DNA of 64,000 bases, taken from assembly GCF_000250675.2 (NCBI RefSeq), contig NC_018681.1, positions 7,688,001 through 7,752,000 on the forward strand, given 5' to 3'. The notes below the pieces were generated by a model. That model ran no database searches. It had not been told where the DNA came from and worked only from the letters and a program-made list of their open reading frames with translations. This DNA comes from Nocardia brasiliensis ATCC 700358. Its GTDB lineage: Bacteria > Actinomycetota > Actinomycetes > Mycobacteriales > Mycobacteriaceae. The translations under genes were made by a program, and so were the position numbers. Of the stretch, positions 1 through 8,477 are shown piece after piece (position 1 is the first letter of the stretch; each line of letters starts with the position of its first letter).

Positions 1-1
1 G

Positions 2-481
2 GTGGTCGCCACCAGCCACCCGCACATGTTCGGCGCACAGGTCAGCTGGAGTCACGCCTTCGGCAAGGTACCGGTCTTGGTCAACGCGCTCGACCAGGAA
101 TGGGTACCGCGTCCGGATCCGGTGCTGGAGTACTGGTCCGACCGCATCGAGCCCTTGCCCGGCCTCGAACTGATCCACGTCGGCGGCCACATGCGCGGCA
201 GCTCCGTCGCCCGCACCGCCGACGGCACCCTGCTCACCGGCGACACCGTCAGCGGCAGCCTCGCGCCCGGCTGGGTGACGTTCCAGCGCAACTTCCCCAA
301 GCACGTGCCGCTGTCGCCCGCCGTCGTGCGGCGCATCGTCGACCGGCTGGACCAGTTCGAGTACGACCGGCTCTACACGCTGGGTGGCGATACCGTGGAC
401 CAGGACGCCAAACAGGCCGTGCACCGCTCCGCGGAACGCCATATCCGCTGGGTCAGCGGCGAATTCGACCACCTGACCTGA
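2..481 (+). CDS. MBL-fold metallohydrolase, 5' end cut by window
   Basis: The last 159 residues of a metallo-beta-lactamase-fold hydrolase. The GTG at the very start is probably internal, since the N-terminal HxHxDH metal motif expected of this fold lies outside the window. What remains includes the HVGGHMRGSSV stretch (about residues 59-69), which fits the later metal His, and TGDTVSG (about 79-85), which fits the bridging Asp. The C-terminal third is a helical tail rich in His and Arg. Substrate unknown; related proteins include lactonases, glyoxalases and thioesterases. Family call fairly sure, function not. Confidence 0.75.
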   Translation: MVATSHPHMFGAQVSWSHAFGKVPVLVNALDQEWVPRPDPVLEYWSDRIEPLPGLELIHVGGHMRGSSVARTADGTLLTGDTVSGSLAPGWVTFQRNFPKHVPLSPAVVRRIVDRLDQFEYDRLYTLGGDTVDQDAKQAVHRSAERHIRWVSGEFDHLT

Positions 482-522
482 CCCGCCCACGCGCCGCGCG
501 AGCCGGTCCGGACCAGGGTCGG

Positions 523-1104
523 CTACGCGAGGGCGAAGCGGAGCAGCGCCTGCTTGTCGCCCTGCTTGATCTTGCCCTTGCGGTTGAGCACTTCCAGCTG
601 CCAGTTCGCGCCGTTGCGGAACGCGCGCGCGACGGCGTTCGCATTGTCCGCGCCGAGCAGTGACGGCCAGATGTCGGCGACCTGCTGACTGCTACCGCCG
701 CTCGCGTCGTACACCTTGAAACTGATGTTGTTCGCCTTCTCGAAGGAGCTGCCCTTCTTGAACGCCGCGGCGACGAACACGATCGCGTCGATGCCGCCCG
801 GCACGTCCGCGAACGTCACGTGCACCGTCTCGTCGTCGCCGGTGGCGGCGCCGGTCTGCTCGTCACCGGAGTGCAGCACCGAGCCGTTGCCGAGCGGGTC
901 CAGCGAATCGAGTCCGGCGAAACGAACCGGCTCACTGCCCTGCATCAGGATGGCGATCAAATCGAGGTCGACGCCGCGCTTACGCCGCGCCCAGCCCAGT
1001 GCGCCGCCGCTGGTGCCCCCGGAAGGATCCCAGCTCACCCCGACACTCAGCTTGGTGACACCGGCAAGATCTGCGGCGCCGTCTTCTTTCTTGAGCGTGA
1101 TCAT
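523..1104 (-). CDS. TerD family protein
   Basis: 193 residues, the usual TerD length. The start chosen is the ATG giving MITLKKED; codons upstream of it do not look like this family. Visible TerD features are the opening beta strand with VTKLSVGVSWDP, the acidic VDLDLIAILMQ strand (about residue 42), and the calcium-site acidic segments around the DEQTGAATGDDETVHV stretch. TerD/CABP1 proteins bind calcium and occur in tellurite and stress operons, but isolated copies like this one are common in actinobacteria and their role is unsettled. No ter partner genes are adjacent. It is convergent with the cut hydrolase upstream and divergent from the decarboxylase gene. Confidence 0.85.
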   Translation of the reverse strand: MITLKKEDGAADLAGVTKLSVGVSWDPSGGTSGGALGWARRKRGVDLDLIAILMQGSEPVRFAGLDSLDPLGNGSVLHSGDEQTGAATGDDETVHVTFADVPGGIDAIVFVAAAFKKGSSFEKANNISFKVYDASGGSSQQVADIWPSLLGADNANAVARAFRNGANWQLEVLNRKGKIKQGDKQALLRFALA

Positions 1105-1253
1105 AGGATTCAGACTAGCGGCGGTTTCGTAAATCCAAGGGGGCGAGAAAGTCTCGTTCCGGCTGCGGGCAGCACAACGAAAATGTTTGATACGCATCGG
1201 CTCTCAATGGTTGGCTATTTACAAGAGCGAACCCACGAGAGTTCGGTAGAGGT

Positions 1254-2678
1254 ATGGCCGATCCGCTGAAAGAACAGGAATTCGCCGCACGCGCTTTGGA
1301 GCTGGTGCGCGCCACCGCCGGACCGTATCTCGACAGCCTGCCGCAACGCCTGGTGCACGACGGCACCGCCGATCCGCTGATCGATGAACTCGCCGGTGCG
1401 CTGCCCGAGCACGGCGACGGCACCCTGGCGGCAATCGAACGATTGCTGCGCGTCGGCACCGAAGCGGCGGTGCACAGCGCCGGACCGCGCTTCTTCCACC
1501 TCGTGGTGGGCGGGGCGACGCCTGCCGCACTGGCCGGCGACTGGATAACCGCTCTGCTGGACCAGAATGCGGGCCTCTGGGTCACTTCCCCGTTGGCCGC
1601 GCGCACCGAAACCGTGGTACTCGGCTGGCTCAAAGACCTTTTCGGGCTGCCCGCGGACTTCGGCGCGGTGCTCACGCCGAGCGCCACCTTCGCGAACCTC
1701 ACCGGGCTCGCCGCGGCCCGCTACTGGTGGGCCGGCCGGCACGGGCACGACGTCGTCGCCGACGGTTTGGCGGGGCTGCCGCGGATGCCGGTGTTCACCA
1801 GCGGTCTCGTGCACGCCAGCACCCGAAAGGCGCTGCAGATACTCGGCTGTGGCCGGGATACGCTGCGCACCTTCGTCCGGGACGACGCGGGACGGCTCGA
1901 CCTGCGGGCGTTGGAGCAGGCGCTGACCGAACTCGGCGGGGCGCCCGCCGTGCTCGTCGGCAATCTCGGTGAGGTGAACGCGGGCGATTGCGATCCGCTC
2001 GCGGACCTCGCCGAACTGGCCGAGAAGTATCGCGCCTGGTTCCACGTCGACGGCGCATTCGGGTTGTTCGCCACCGTGTCGCCGCGCACCGCGCACCTCG
2101 CCGCGGGGGTGGAGCGGGCCGACTCGATCACCGCCGACGGACACAAATGGCTCAATGTGCCACAGGAGAGTGGCTTCTCGTTCGTCAAGGACAAGTCCGT
2201 GCTCGGCAAGACCTTCGGCAGCTGGGGCGCGGACTACCTGCCGACCCTCGACGACGAACAGCTCAGCTACAACATGCACGGCCCCGAATCCTCGCGCCGC
2301 GCACGCGCGTTCCCGATCTGGGCGACGCTGCGCGCCTACGGCCGGACCGGGTATCGGGAGATGGTCGAACGCCACCTCGACGTGGCCGCGCATCTCGGCC
2401 GGGTGGTCGACGCGGCCGCCGACTTCGAGCTGCTGGCCCCGGTGCAGTTGTGCGTCACCTGTTTCCGCTACCGGCCACCCGGCGTCGCCGAGGCCGATCT
2501 CGATGATCTCAACGCCCGGCTCGGCGCGGCCATCCTCGCGGACGGGCGGGTCTACGTGGGCACCACGAAATATCGTGGCGTGACGGCATTGCGCCCGACT
2601 TTCGTCAACTGGCGCATCACCGAGCCCGAAGCGGATCTGCTGATCGAGGTGATCCGCGAACTGGGCCCCACGCTGTAA
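1254..2678 (+). CDS. PLP-dependent group II amino-acid decarboxylase
   Basis: 474 residues of the fold-type I, group II decarboxylase family (diaminobutyrate, aromatic amino acid, glutamate decarboxylases). The PLP lysine is in ADGHKWLNVPQ at about residue 297, preceded by HVDGAFGLF (about 264-272), whose Asp contacts the pyridine nitrogen. GPRFFHLVVGGATPAALAGD near residue 75 is the active-site loop region of the family. The ATG follows a short purine run (AGAGGT). It has no operon partner, so the substrate (a diamine precursor or an aromatic amino acid) cannot be fixed from context. Confidence 0.85.
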   Translation: MADPLKEQEFAARALELVRATAGPYLDSLPQRLVHDGTADPLIDELAGALPEHGDGTLAAIERLLRVGTEAAVHSAGPRFFHLVVGGATPAALAGDWITALLDQNAGLWVTSPLAARTETVVLGWLKDLFGLPADFGAVLTPSATFANLTGLAAARYWWAGRHGHDVVADGLAGLPRMPVFTSGLVHASTRKALQILGCGRDTLRTFVRDDAGRLDLRALEQALTELGGAPAVLVGNLGEVNAGDCDPLADLAELAEKYRAWFHVDGAFGLFATVSPRTAHLAAGVERADSITADGHKWLNVPQESGFSFVKDKSVLGKTFGSWGADYLPTLDDEQLSYNMHGPESSRRARAFPIWATLRAYGRTGYREMVERHLDVAAHLGRVVDAAADFELLAPVQLCVTCFRYRPPGVAEADLDDLNARLGAAILADGRVYVGTTKYRGVTALRPTFVNWRITEPEADLLIEVIRELGPTL

Positions 2679-2719
2679 CCGGCGAATCGCACTGCCGCGC
2701 CCAACTTTTCGCCGCAGGC

Positions 2720-3379
2720 TCAGGCCAGGAACTGGAGCGCCGACGGTTCACCCCGGTGCAGCGCGTCGGCGTGCGCGGCGACATTGAGTCCGTCGCTGAG
2801 GGTGGCTCCCGCAGCCAGTTTCGCGACGAGCCTGGACTCGGCCTCCTTGACCGCCGCGGCGTCGTCGAGCAAAGTCTCGATGCGGTCCGGGGCGACCACG
2901 ATGACGCCCTCCTCATCGGCGAGGATCAGATCACCGGGCACCACCGGCACACCGCCGCAGGTCACCGGGATCTGCAACTCGCCGAGTTCGGTTGTGCTAC
3001 CTGCCATCGGGGTGACGAAGCGGCTGTAGATCGGCAGCGGGCAGGACCGGACGTAGGCGATATCGCGGTAGCCGCCGTCGATGACGATGCCGCCGAGCTG
3101 ACGGACGAGCGCACCCCGCGCGAACAGCTCACCGGCGAAGGCGATCTCGCTGCCGCCGCCGTCGACGACGAGCACATCGCCGGGCGCCGCGGTCTCGATC
3201 GCGCGGAGCACCGCGAAGAAGTCGCCGGTGCACCGGACGGTGAACGCGGGACCGAAGATCCGCACGGCACCCGAGCGGGGTCGAATCGCACTGTCCAGCA
3301 CCCGCGTCGATTTATCGGCATCGCACAGCGCGGTGGTATCGACAGCACGGAATTTCTCGACAAGCTGGTCGGCCGGCAT
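2720..3379 (-). CDS. RraA-like / 4-hydroxy-4-methyl-2-oxoglutarate aldolase family protein
   Basis: 219 residues, matching the RraA-like superfamily (annotated variously as dimethylmenaquinone methyltransferase, RNase E inhibitor RraA, or HMG/CHA aldolase-oxaloacetate decarboxylase). The key signature is GGYRDIAYVRSCPLPIYSR (about residues 101-119), where the Arg-Asp pair coordinates substrate and divalent metal in the aldolases, followed by the conserved GDLILADEEGVIVVAP. An aldolase or decarboxylase role is more likely than RNase E inhibition in an actinobacterium. No aromatic-degradation genes adjoin it, so the substrate is unknown. Confidence 0.8.
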   Translation of the reverse strand: MPADQLVEKFRAVDTTALCDADKSTRVLDSAIRPRSGAVRIFGPAFTVRCTGDFFAVLRAIETAAPGDVLVVDGGGSEIAFAGELFARGALVRQLGGIVIDGGYRDIAYVRSCPLPIYSRFVTPMAGSTTELGELQIPVTCGGVPVVPGDLILADEEGVIVVAPDRIETLLDDAAAVKEAESRLVAKLAAGATLSDGLNVAAHADALHRGEPSALQFLA

Positions 3380-3443
3380 CGGTACCGCCCCTTCGAGGGT
3401 AGGAATATGCAGTTGACCTGACCTTACCCCGGCCGGGACACGG

Positions 3444-3770
3444 CTACAGAAACCCCAGTGGTTCTTGCATATTGATGGAGTAGACCTCGCCGAGATACCA
3501 GAACAGGGCTCCTGTCGCGGGCTCCGCCTCGTCGACCACGCAATATTCGAGCCCGGTGAGCAGGATGGATCGCCGCTCGGTCAGGCACTGCACCGGTCCC
3601 CGCGTTTGGTCGTACACCCCCGCGACCGCGAATCGCTGACCCGATATCGCAATTGTCTTGGGCCCGTTCCACAACCAATCCGGCCGGCCGAAAACGTACC
3701 AGTAGCAACCGAACGCGAACGTGGCGGCGACGATGACGGTAGCCAGCAATCCTCGGGCCATGTTCGCCAT
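3444..3770 (-). CDS. Small hypothetical protein with N-terminal membrane anchor
   Basis: About 108 residues from the ATG at 3770, chosen because AAAGG lies seven bases upstream; in-frame ATGs at 3803 and 3791 are alternatives. Residues 5-25 (LLATVIVAATFAFGCYWYVF) form one hydrophobic helix, a signal anchor or uncleaved signal. The rest is a compact domain with two Cys (in VQCLTERRS and EYCVVDE) and ends in a short aliphatic tail. I do not recognise the family. It stands alone between the RraA-like gene and a TetR regulator on the same strand. Confidence 0.55.
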   Translation of the reverse strand: MANMARGLLATVIVAATFAFGCYWYVFGRPDWLWNGPKTIAISGQRFAVAGVYDQTRGPVQCLTERRSILLTGLEYCVVDEAEPATGALFWYLGEVYSINMQEPLGFL

Positions 3771-3912
3771 CTCGCACCTTTCCCGGGCCATGGATTCGCG
3801 CAAACAACTGGTTCGAGACGACGCCGGGAGATCATACGCCGGGCACCGTCGCGATCCGCGTCGCCGAACGCTCCCCCAGGTCGGATCGGCGTGCTGCGTC
3901 AGGTGCGGACGC

Positions 3913-4512
3913 TCAGTCCGGCGCGAAGGCGCGCAGCACCGCGTCGACCAGCGCGTCGGCGAACGCCGCGTCGAGCGGGCCGGAACGCATCAGCCAGCGC
4001 TGGGTGATCGGCGCGTACAGCAGGTCGAGGATCAGTTCGAGGTCGGCGTCCGGCGGTAATTGCCCCACCTGCTGGGCGCTGCGCAGCCGAGCCAGCTTCG
4101 CCGCTTTGATCGGCTGCTCCATCCGGTCCCGATAGGTCCGCGCCAGCTCCGCATCGTTGATGATCTCAAGGTTGAGCGCCCGGATCGGCGCCTCGAACGC
4201 CGGGTCGGCGAACTCGGCGACCGTGGCGCGCAACACCGTTCGCAGATCCGCCGCCAGATCGCCGGTGTCCGGCAGCGTGATATCGCCGTCCGCGCCCTCG
4301 CTCAGCGCGGCCAGCGCGTCGAAGACCACCGCTCCCTTCGACGGCCACCACCGATAGATCGTCTGCTTCCCCACCCCCGCCCGCGCCGCGATCGCCTCGA
4401 TCGACAACTTCCCGTACCCGACCTCCGAGATCAGCTCGTACGTCGCGGTCAGAATCGCACTCCGCGACCGCTCACTCCGCCGCCCCGGATCCGGCCCACC
4501 AGCTCCCGCCAT
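3913..4512 (-). CDS. TetR family regulator
   Basis: 199 residues. The N-terminal helix-turn-helix is clear: AILTATYELISEVGYGKLSI then EAIAARAGVGKQTIYRWWPS, the canonical TetR recognition helix with TIYRWW. The C-terminal ligand-binding part matches the AcrR/TetR_C group with the LRTVLRATVAEFADP segment. It is the last gene of a minus-strand run after the aminotransferase (47 bp gap). A near-perfect palindrome in that gap (4535-4547) is a likely autoregulatory operator, so it may respond to a metabolite of the cysteine dioxygenase/aminotransferase pair. Confidence 0.9.
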   Translation of the reverse strand: MAGAGGPDPGRRSERSRSAILTATYELISEVGYGKLSIEAIAARAGVGKQTIYRWWPSKGAVVFDALAALSEGADGDITLPDTGDLAADLRTVLRATVAEFADPAFEAPIRALNLEIINDAELARTYRDRMEQPIKAAKLARLRSAQQVGQLPPDADLELILDLLYAPITQRWLMRSGPLDAAFADALVDAVLRAFAPD

Positions 4513-4534
4513 CCCCCCACCCTACAGCGAAACG

Positions 4535-4547
4535 AGACGGTCCGTCT
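4535..4547. promoter_or_regulatory. Candidate TetR operator
   Basis: AGACGG-T-CCGTCT, a perfect inverted repeat around one central base, 23 bp upstream of the TetR start. TetR regulators usually bind such sites at their own promoters. Inferred, not shown. Confidence 0.45.
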
Positions 4548-4559
4548 TGATTTGAATGC

Positions 4560-5813
4560 TCAGGTCAGCGATTGAAGGGTGGCGTGCAGGCGGTCGAGGG
4601 CGGTGGCTATCCACGGGAGGGCGGTGGGGTCGGTGCTGGTCAGGGCTTGGTGGCGCTGGTCGGGGGTGCTGCCGTAGAGCAGGCTGGTCGCGGCGCGGAA
4701 GCGTAGCGCCGTGGGGCTGTCGCCGAAATGTTCGCCGGCCAGGACGCCGATGCCGAAATCGTCCAGCAGGTAGTCGGCCAGGGCGACACCGGTTTCGATG
4801 CCGCGTCGGGCGAGTGCGGGCCGGAGGCTTTCCAGGTCCGGGTAGAGATAGAAACCGGCCTGCGGTGCGCGGCAAGCGATTCCGGCCTTGGTGAAGATCG
4901 TGTGGGCGGTGGTGGCGACGGCGGCGTGCAGTCGCCGGCTGGCGACGATGCGGTCGGTCACCACTGCCGGCGCGTCGAAGACGAAAGTCGCCGCCGCCTG
5001 CATGGGGCCGGACAGGCAGGACCAGATCTCGCTGCCGAGGCCGCTGATCCGTTGCGCCAGTTGCTGTCCGGTGCGACTGGGCGGTGTACGAAGGTATCCG
5101 ATGCGCCAGCCGCCCAGAGCCATCGACTTGCTCAAGCCGCCGGTCACGATGGTGCGCTGCGGCAACAGCAGGGCTGGACTGCACAGTGTCGCAGGGTCAT
5201 ACGCGAGATCACGATAGATCTCGTCGCAGAGGATCGTCAGCCCGTGCCGATCGGCGATCTCGCATACCCGCCCCATGACCGCCGCGCCGGCCACTGTTCC
5301 CGTGGGATTGTCCGGCACGGTCAGGATGAGTATCCGCGGATCGGCGCCCTCGGCGCGCGCGGTTGCGAGCGCCGCCTCGAGCAGGTCGGGGTCCGGCACG
5401 CCGCCCACCTCGCGGGGAATCGGCACGCCGATGGCACGCTTGCCGATCACCCCGATCTGCGCCGGATAGCTCACCCACGACGGAATCGGCAGCACGACAT
5501 CGCCGGGCAGCACCGCGATCGCGGCGAACAGCAACGCCTTGCTCCCCGGCGCGAGCAGCACCTGTTCAGGACTCGTGGGCAGCCCGCCACGCGAGAGATA
5601 CCGTGCGGCGGCCGCTCGCGCAGGCATGGTCCCGGCCACAGGCGTGTACGAATTCGCCGTCGCCCCTTCGGCCAGTGCCGCAGCGACTTCCGGCAGTACC
5701 GGCAGACCTGCTTCGCCGAACCCGAGGTGCAGAATGTCGTCGCCGGCCGCGCGCCGCGCGTTGATCTTCTCGTTCAGGGCCAGCGTGGCGGAGGGCGCGA
5801 CCATGGCATCCAT
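4560..5813 (-). CDS. PLP-dependent class I/II aminotransferase
   Basis: 417 residues, fold-type I aminotransferase. The PLP lysine sits in GGLSKSMALGGWRIGY (about K229). Other family marks are VPDNPTGTV (about 166-174, the Asn contacting PLP) and CDEIYRDLAYDP (about 195-206). Its ATG overlaps the stop of the cysteine dioxygenase gene by one base (TGATG), so the two are translationally coupled. That pairing suggests it transaminates cysteine sulfinate or a related amino acid made from it, which is inference from context. A start one codon group later (MVAPSATL) is possible. Confidence 0.87.
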   Translation of the reverse strand: MDAMVAPSATLALNEKINARRAAGDDILHLGFGEAGLPVLPEVAAALAEGATANSYTPVAGTMPARAAAARYLSRGGLPTSPEQVLLAPGSKALLFAAIAVLPGDVVLPIPSWVSYPAQIGVIGKRAIGVPIPREVGGVPDPDLLEAALATARAEGADPRILILTVPDNPTGTVAGAAVMGRVCEIADRHGLTILCDEIYRDLAYDPATLCSPALLLPQRTIVTGGLSKSMALGGWRIGYLRTPPSRTGQQLAQRISGLGSEIWSCLSGPMQAAATFVFDAPAVVTDRIVASRRLHAAVATTAHTIFTKAGIACRAPQAGFYLYPDLESLRPALARRGIETGVALADYLLDDFGIGVLAGEHFGDSPTALRFRAATSLLYGSTPDQRHQALTSTDPTALPWIATALDRLHATLQSLT

Positions 5814-6367
5814 CAGGCGTCCGCGATGGGCAGTCGGTATTCCCGGCGCACGCTGGTGCCGAGCTTGCCGATGTGCGCGCCGTAGATATGGATCGAAATC
5901 ACCGTTGTCGCACCGGCATTACGCACCAGATGGATATCTCCGGGCGGCGCGAAACCCACCGCCGTGCCTGCCGCGTTGGTCGCGTCGGCCGCCACCACCA
6001 GCCGCGCGCTCGGCCCCGCGCCGCGCAACTCGTACCGCTGTTCGGTCTCGGTGCCCTCGTAAACGCCTGCGACACACCAGGCCACATGATCATGGATCGG
6101 CGTCTGCTGTCCCGGCCGCCAGACGATGGCCACCACGGAGAAGCTGCCGTCGTCCTCGGTGTGCACCAGGTGCTGCCGATACCGCTGCGGATCGCCCTCG
6201 CGGTACTGCTCGGGCAGCAGACCCGGCTGCCGCAGGAAGGGCTCGAGCCGTTCGGCGACGAGCCGGGCCGCCTCGGCGGGCGGACGTTCGAGCAGCACGA
6301 CTTCCCTTACCGCGCAGACGAGATCGGCGAGCTGTGGCGTGCTGGGTGCGGCTGTGCTGGTCGTCAT
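5813..6367 (-). CDS. Cysteine dioxygenase family protein
   Basis: 184 residues, a single cupin domain of the bacterial cysteine dioxygenase type. The first cupin motif carries the iron ligands in TPIHDHVAWCVAGVYEGTE (His at about 90 and 92), the second in GDIHLVRNAG (His at about 146). The expected reaction is O2-dependent oxidation of cysteine to cysteine sulfinate in the cytosol. Related bacterial enzymes also oxidise 3-mercaptopropionate, so substrate is not certain. It heads a minus-strand operon with the aminotransferase and TetR gene; a LysR gene lies 101 bp upstream on the same strand. Confidence 0.85.
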   Translation of the reverse strand: MTTSTAAPSTPQLADLVCAVREVVLLERPPAEAARLVAERLEPFLRQPGLLPEQYREGDPQRYRQHLVHTEDDGSFSVVAIVWRPGQQTPIHDHVAWCVAGVYEGTETEQRYELRGAGPSARLVVAADATNAAGTAVGFAPPGDIHLVRNAGATTVISIHIYGAHIGKLGTSVRREYRLPIADA

Positions 6368-6468
6368 ACGGACCAGGATGCGGCTACGGACCGGTGCGGT
6401 CTACTTAGACATTCTTGCCGATACCCAAGGATCACTTATGGATGGAACAGAGTTGGACACAACAGGTT

Positions 6469-7374
6469 TCAGGTCAGGGTCATCGCATTGGCGGCACACT
6501 GGATGGCTTCCATCATCAGCTGGGTGACCGGGATCTTCTGATGACCGGACAGCGTGTACGCCGCCACCGTCCGCGAGTCCGCGGGAATCACCGGGCGGCT
6601 GACCACCTTCGGGTGCCGGATGAACGACTGCACCATGCTCGGCATCACCGCGACCCCGGTGCCCTCCGCCACCAGGCTCTGCACGGCGAGGTTGTCGTCG
6701 GTGGTGAAATCGATGTGCGGTTCGAAACCCGCGGTCGCGCACGATTCGATGAAATGGCTTCGGCAGCGCACACATCCCGCGATCCAGCGTTCCTCGGCCA
6801 GCTGCGCCAACTCGACCGTGCGACGCCGGGCCAGCGCGTGCCCGCGCGGCAGCAGCACGATCAGCGGGTCGTCGAGCAGCGAAACCTTGTACAGGTCATC
6901 GAATTCCGGCTGCTCGCCCGCGTCGTAGGTGAAGGCGAGGGTGATATCGCAGTCGCCGCGCCGCAACGCCTCCACCGATTCGGGCGGCTCCGCGTCGAAC
7001 AGCTCGATCCGGATGCCCGGATGCCGCGATTTGATCGAAGCCACCGCCGACGGGACGAGCGTCGCGCACGCACTGGGGAACGCGCAGACCCGGACCCGCC
7101 CCGACTTGAGCCGGGTGATCGCGGTCATCTGCTGCTGCGCCGCCGAGATCGTGCCGAGAATCCCGGCCGCGTGCCTGGCCAGGATCTCGCCCGCGTCGGT
7201 CAGCCGCAAACCCCGGCCCACCCGGACGAACAGCGGCGTGCCCACCGACCGTTCGAGCGCCTTCATCTGCTGGCTGATCGCGGGCTGCGTGTAACCGAGG
7301 TGCCGCGCCGCCGCGGCGAATGAACCGGTCCGTACGACCTCGTCGAAAACCCGAATGTGCCGTGAGTCGAACAT
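6469..7374 (-). CDS. LysR family regulator
   Basis: 301 residues from the ATG giving MFDSRHIRVFDEVV, which matches the usual LysR N-terminus; the longer reading frame adds a poor leader. The winged HTH is residues 1-60 with GSFAAAARHLGYTQPAISQQMKALE read as the helix-turn-helix, followed by the effector-binding domain (about 90-300). It lies just upstream of the cysteine dioxygenase operon in the same direction, so it is a candidate activator responding to a sulfur amino acid. That link is inference. Confidence 0.9.
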   Translation of the reverse strand: MFDSRHIRVFDEVVRTGSFAAAARHLGYTQPAISQQMKALERSVGTPLFVRVGRGLRLTDAGEILARHAAGILGTISAAQQQMTAITRLKSGRVRVCAFPSACATLVPSAVASIKSRHPGIRIELFDAEPPESVEALRRGDCDITLAFTYDAGEQPEFDDLYKVSLLDDPLIVLLPRGHALARRRTVELAQLAEERWIAGCVRCRSHFIESCATAGFEPHIDFTTDDNLAVQSLVAEGTGVAVMPSMVQSFIRHPKVVSRPVIPADSRTVAAYTLSGHQKIPVTQLMMEAIQCAANAMTLT

Positions 7375-7431
7375 GGCCAAGAATAAGCATCGCTTTGCCC
7401 CCCAGAGCAATCCATGCAGGCCCGGCCGCCG

Positions 7432-8361
7432 CTACCGGCTCGCTCTGAGCGCAGCCTGGCCGAAGTAGCCGAGCACACCCAACGCCGGGGCGACCCACCA
7501 CAGCCACGCGGGGTACGGCCAAGCACCGTTACTGTCGAACGCTTGCCAGACGAAGATGACGGCGCCTAGCGCGAATCCGGCGATGTAGCCCTCGTTGCCG
7601 CCGGCCGCCAGCCGACGATCGATCTCGAACCGGGCGGCCAGCGCCGCCAGCAACGGCAGCGCGATGAGGACGAGTATGCCGTCGGGCTGATAACCCGCGG
7701 GATGCCCCATGCCCGCAATGGCGATGAGGATCAGGCCGAACAACCACAGGCCGACGTCCACCGCGAGCCGTTTGGAAAGTGCCCGCCAGGGCGAAACCGG
7801 TTCCTGTGCAGCTCTTCTCGCCGATGCTCCGCCGGATCTGATCATGGTGCTCCGGCGTTCGGCAATCGCGGGGTTGTCGAACAGGACCGAAAGCGGAATC
7901 AGATCGCTCGACGCGAAGACCTCCGCGAACCCGGCGGGAACACTGGCACCGGCCGGCGGATTCGCGCCGGGCTGCACCGGCACACCCATCCCCCACTGCC
8001 ACGGCTCCCGCAGCTCACGCAGCGGCATCGCGAGTTCGGTGGTGGTGAAGTCCGTATCGGCGCCGGAAACGACCAGCGTCGCGATACCCGAACCCTGCGG
8101 ACCGGTCAGCGCGAACCAGTACACGTTGCCGTGCTGCGGAAACTCCGCGAGCCACTCATATTTCGGGCTCGCGGTCAGATAGGCCGGTGCGACCGCACTC
8201 AAAGCCTCGAAAGTTTCGACGATGCCCGCCCGGCCCCACACAAGGTTGCTGAACGCCGCGTGCGAGAACAACGTATAGGCGATCTGTCGCGGATCCTGGT
8301 CACCGGCACCCGGATTGGGCAGACCGACCCGCTGCTCGCGGTCGCTGCGCCCGGACATCAT
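7432..8361 (-). CDS. Hypothetical protein with C-terminal membrane helices
   Basis: About 309 residues from ATG 8361 (MMSGRSDREQ). Residues 1-185 are a soluble region without a motif I recognise. The C-terminal 110 residues hold three or four hydrophobic helices: VDVGLWLFGLILIAIAGMG, ILVLIALPLLAALAARF, YIAGFALGAVIFVWQAF and LWWVAPALGVLGYFGQAAL. So it is probably an inner-membrane protein with an N-terminal cytosolic domain. No family assigned; neighbours (LysR gene and an esterase) give no clear hint. Confidence 0.65.
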   Translation of the reverse strand: MMSGRSDREQRVGLPNPGAGDQDPRQIAYTLFSHAAFSNLVWGRAGIVETFEALSAVAPAYLTASPKYEWLAEFPQHGNVYWFALTGPQGSGIATLVVSGADTDFTTTELAMPLRELREPWQWGMGVPVQPGANPPAGASVPAGFAEVFASSDLIPLSVLFDNPAIAERRSTMIRSGGASARRAAQEPVSPWRALSKRLAVDVGLWLFGLILIAIAGMGHPAGYQPDGILVLIALPLLAALAARFEIDRRLAAGGNEGYIAGFALGAVIFVWQAFDSNGAWPYPAWLWWVAPALGVLGYFGQAALRASR

Positions 8362-8477
8362 CGACGCCTTTGCGGCAGTTCGGCTTTCATCGCAGGCTCC
8401 GATCGTGCGGTGACTGTTCCACCTCCATGGTGGCAACCGTCACCGCACCTCGGTATCAGCCGTTCAGCCGACTCCCC

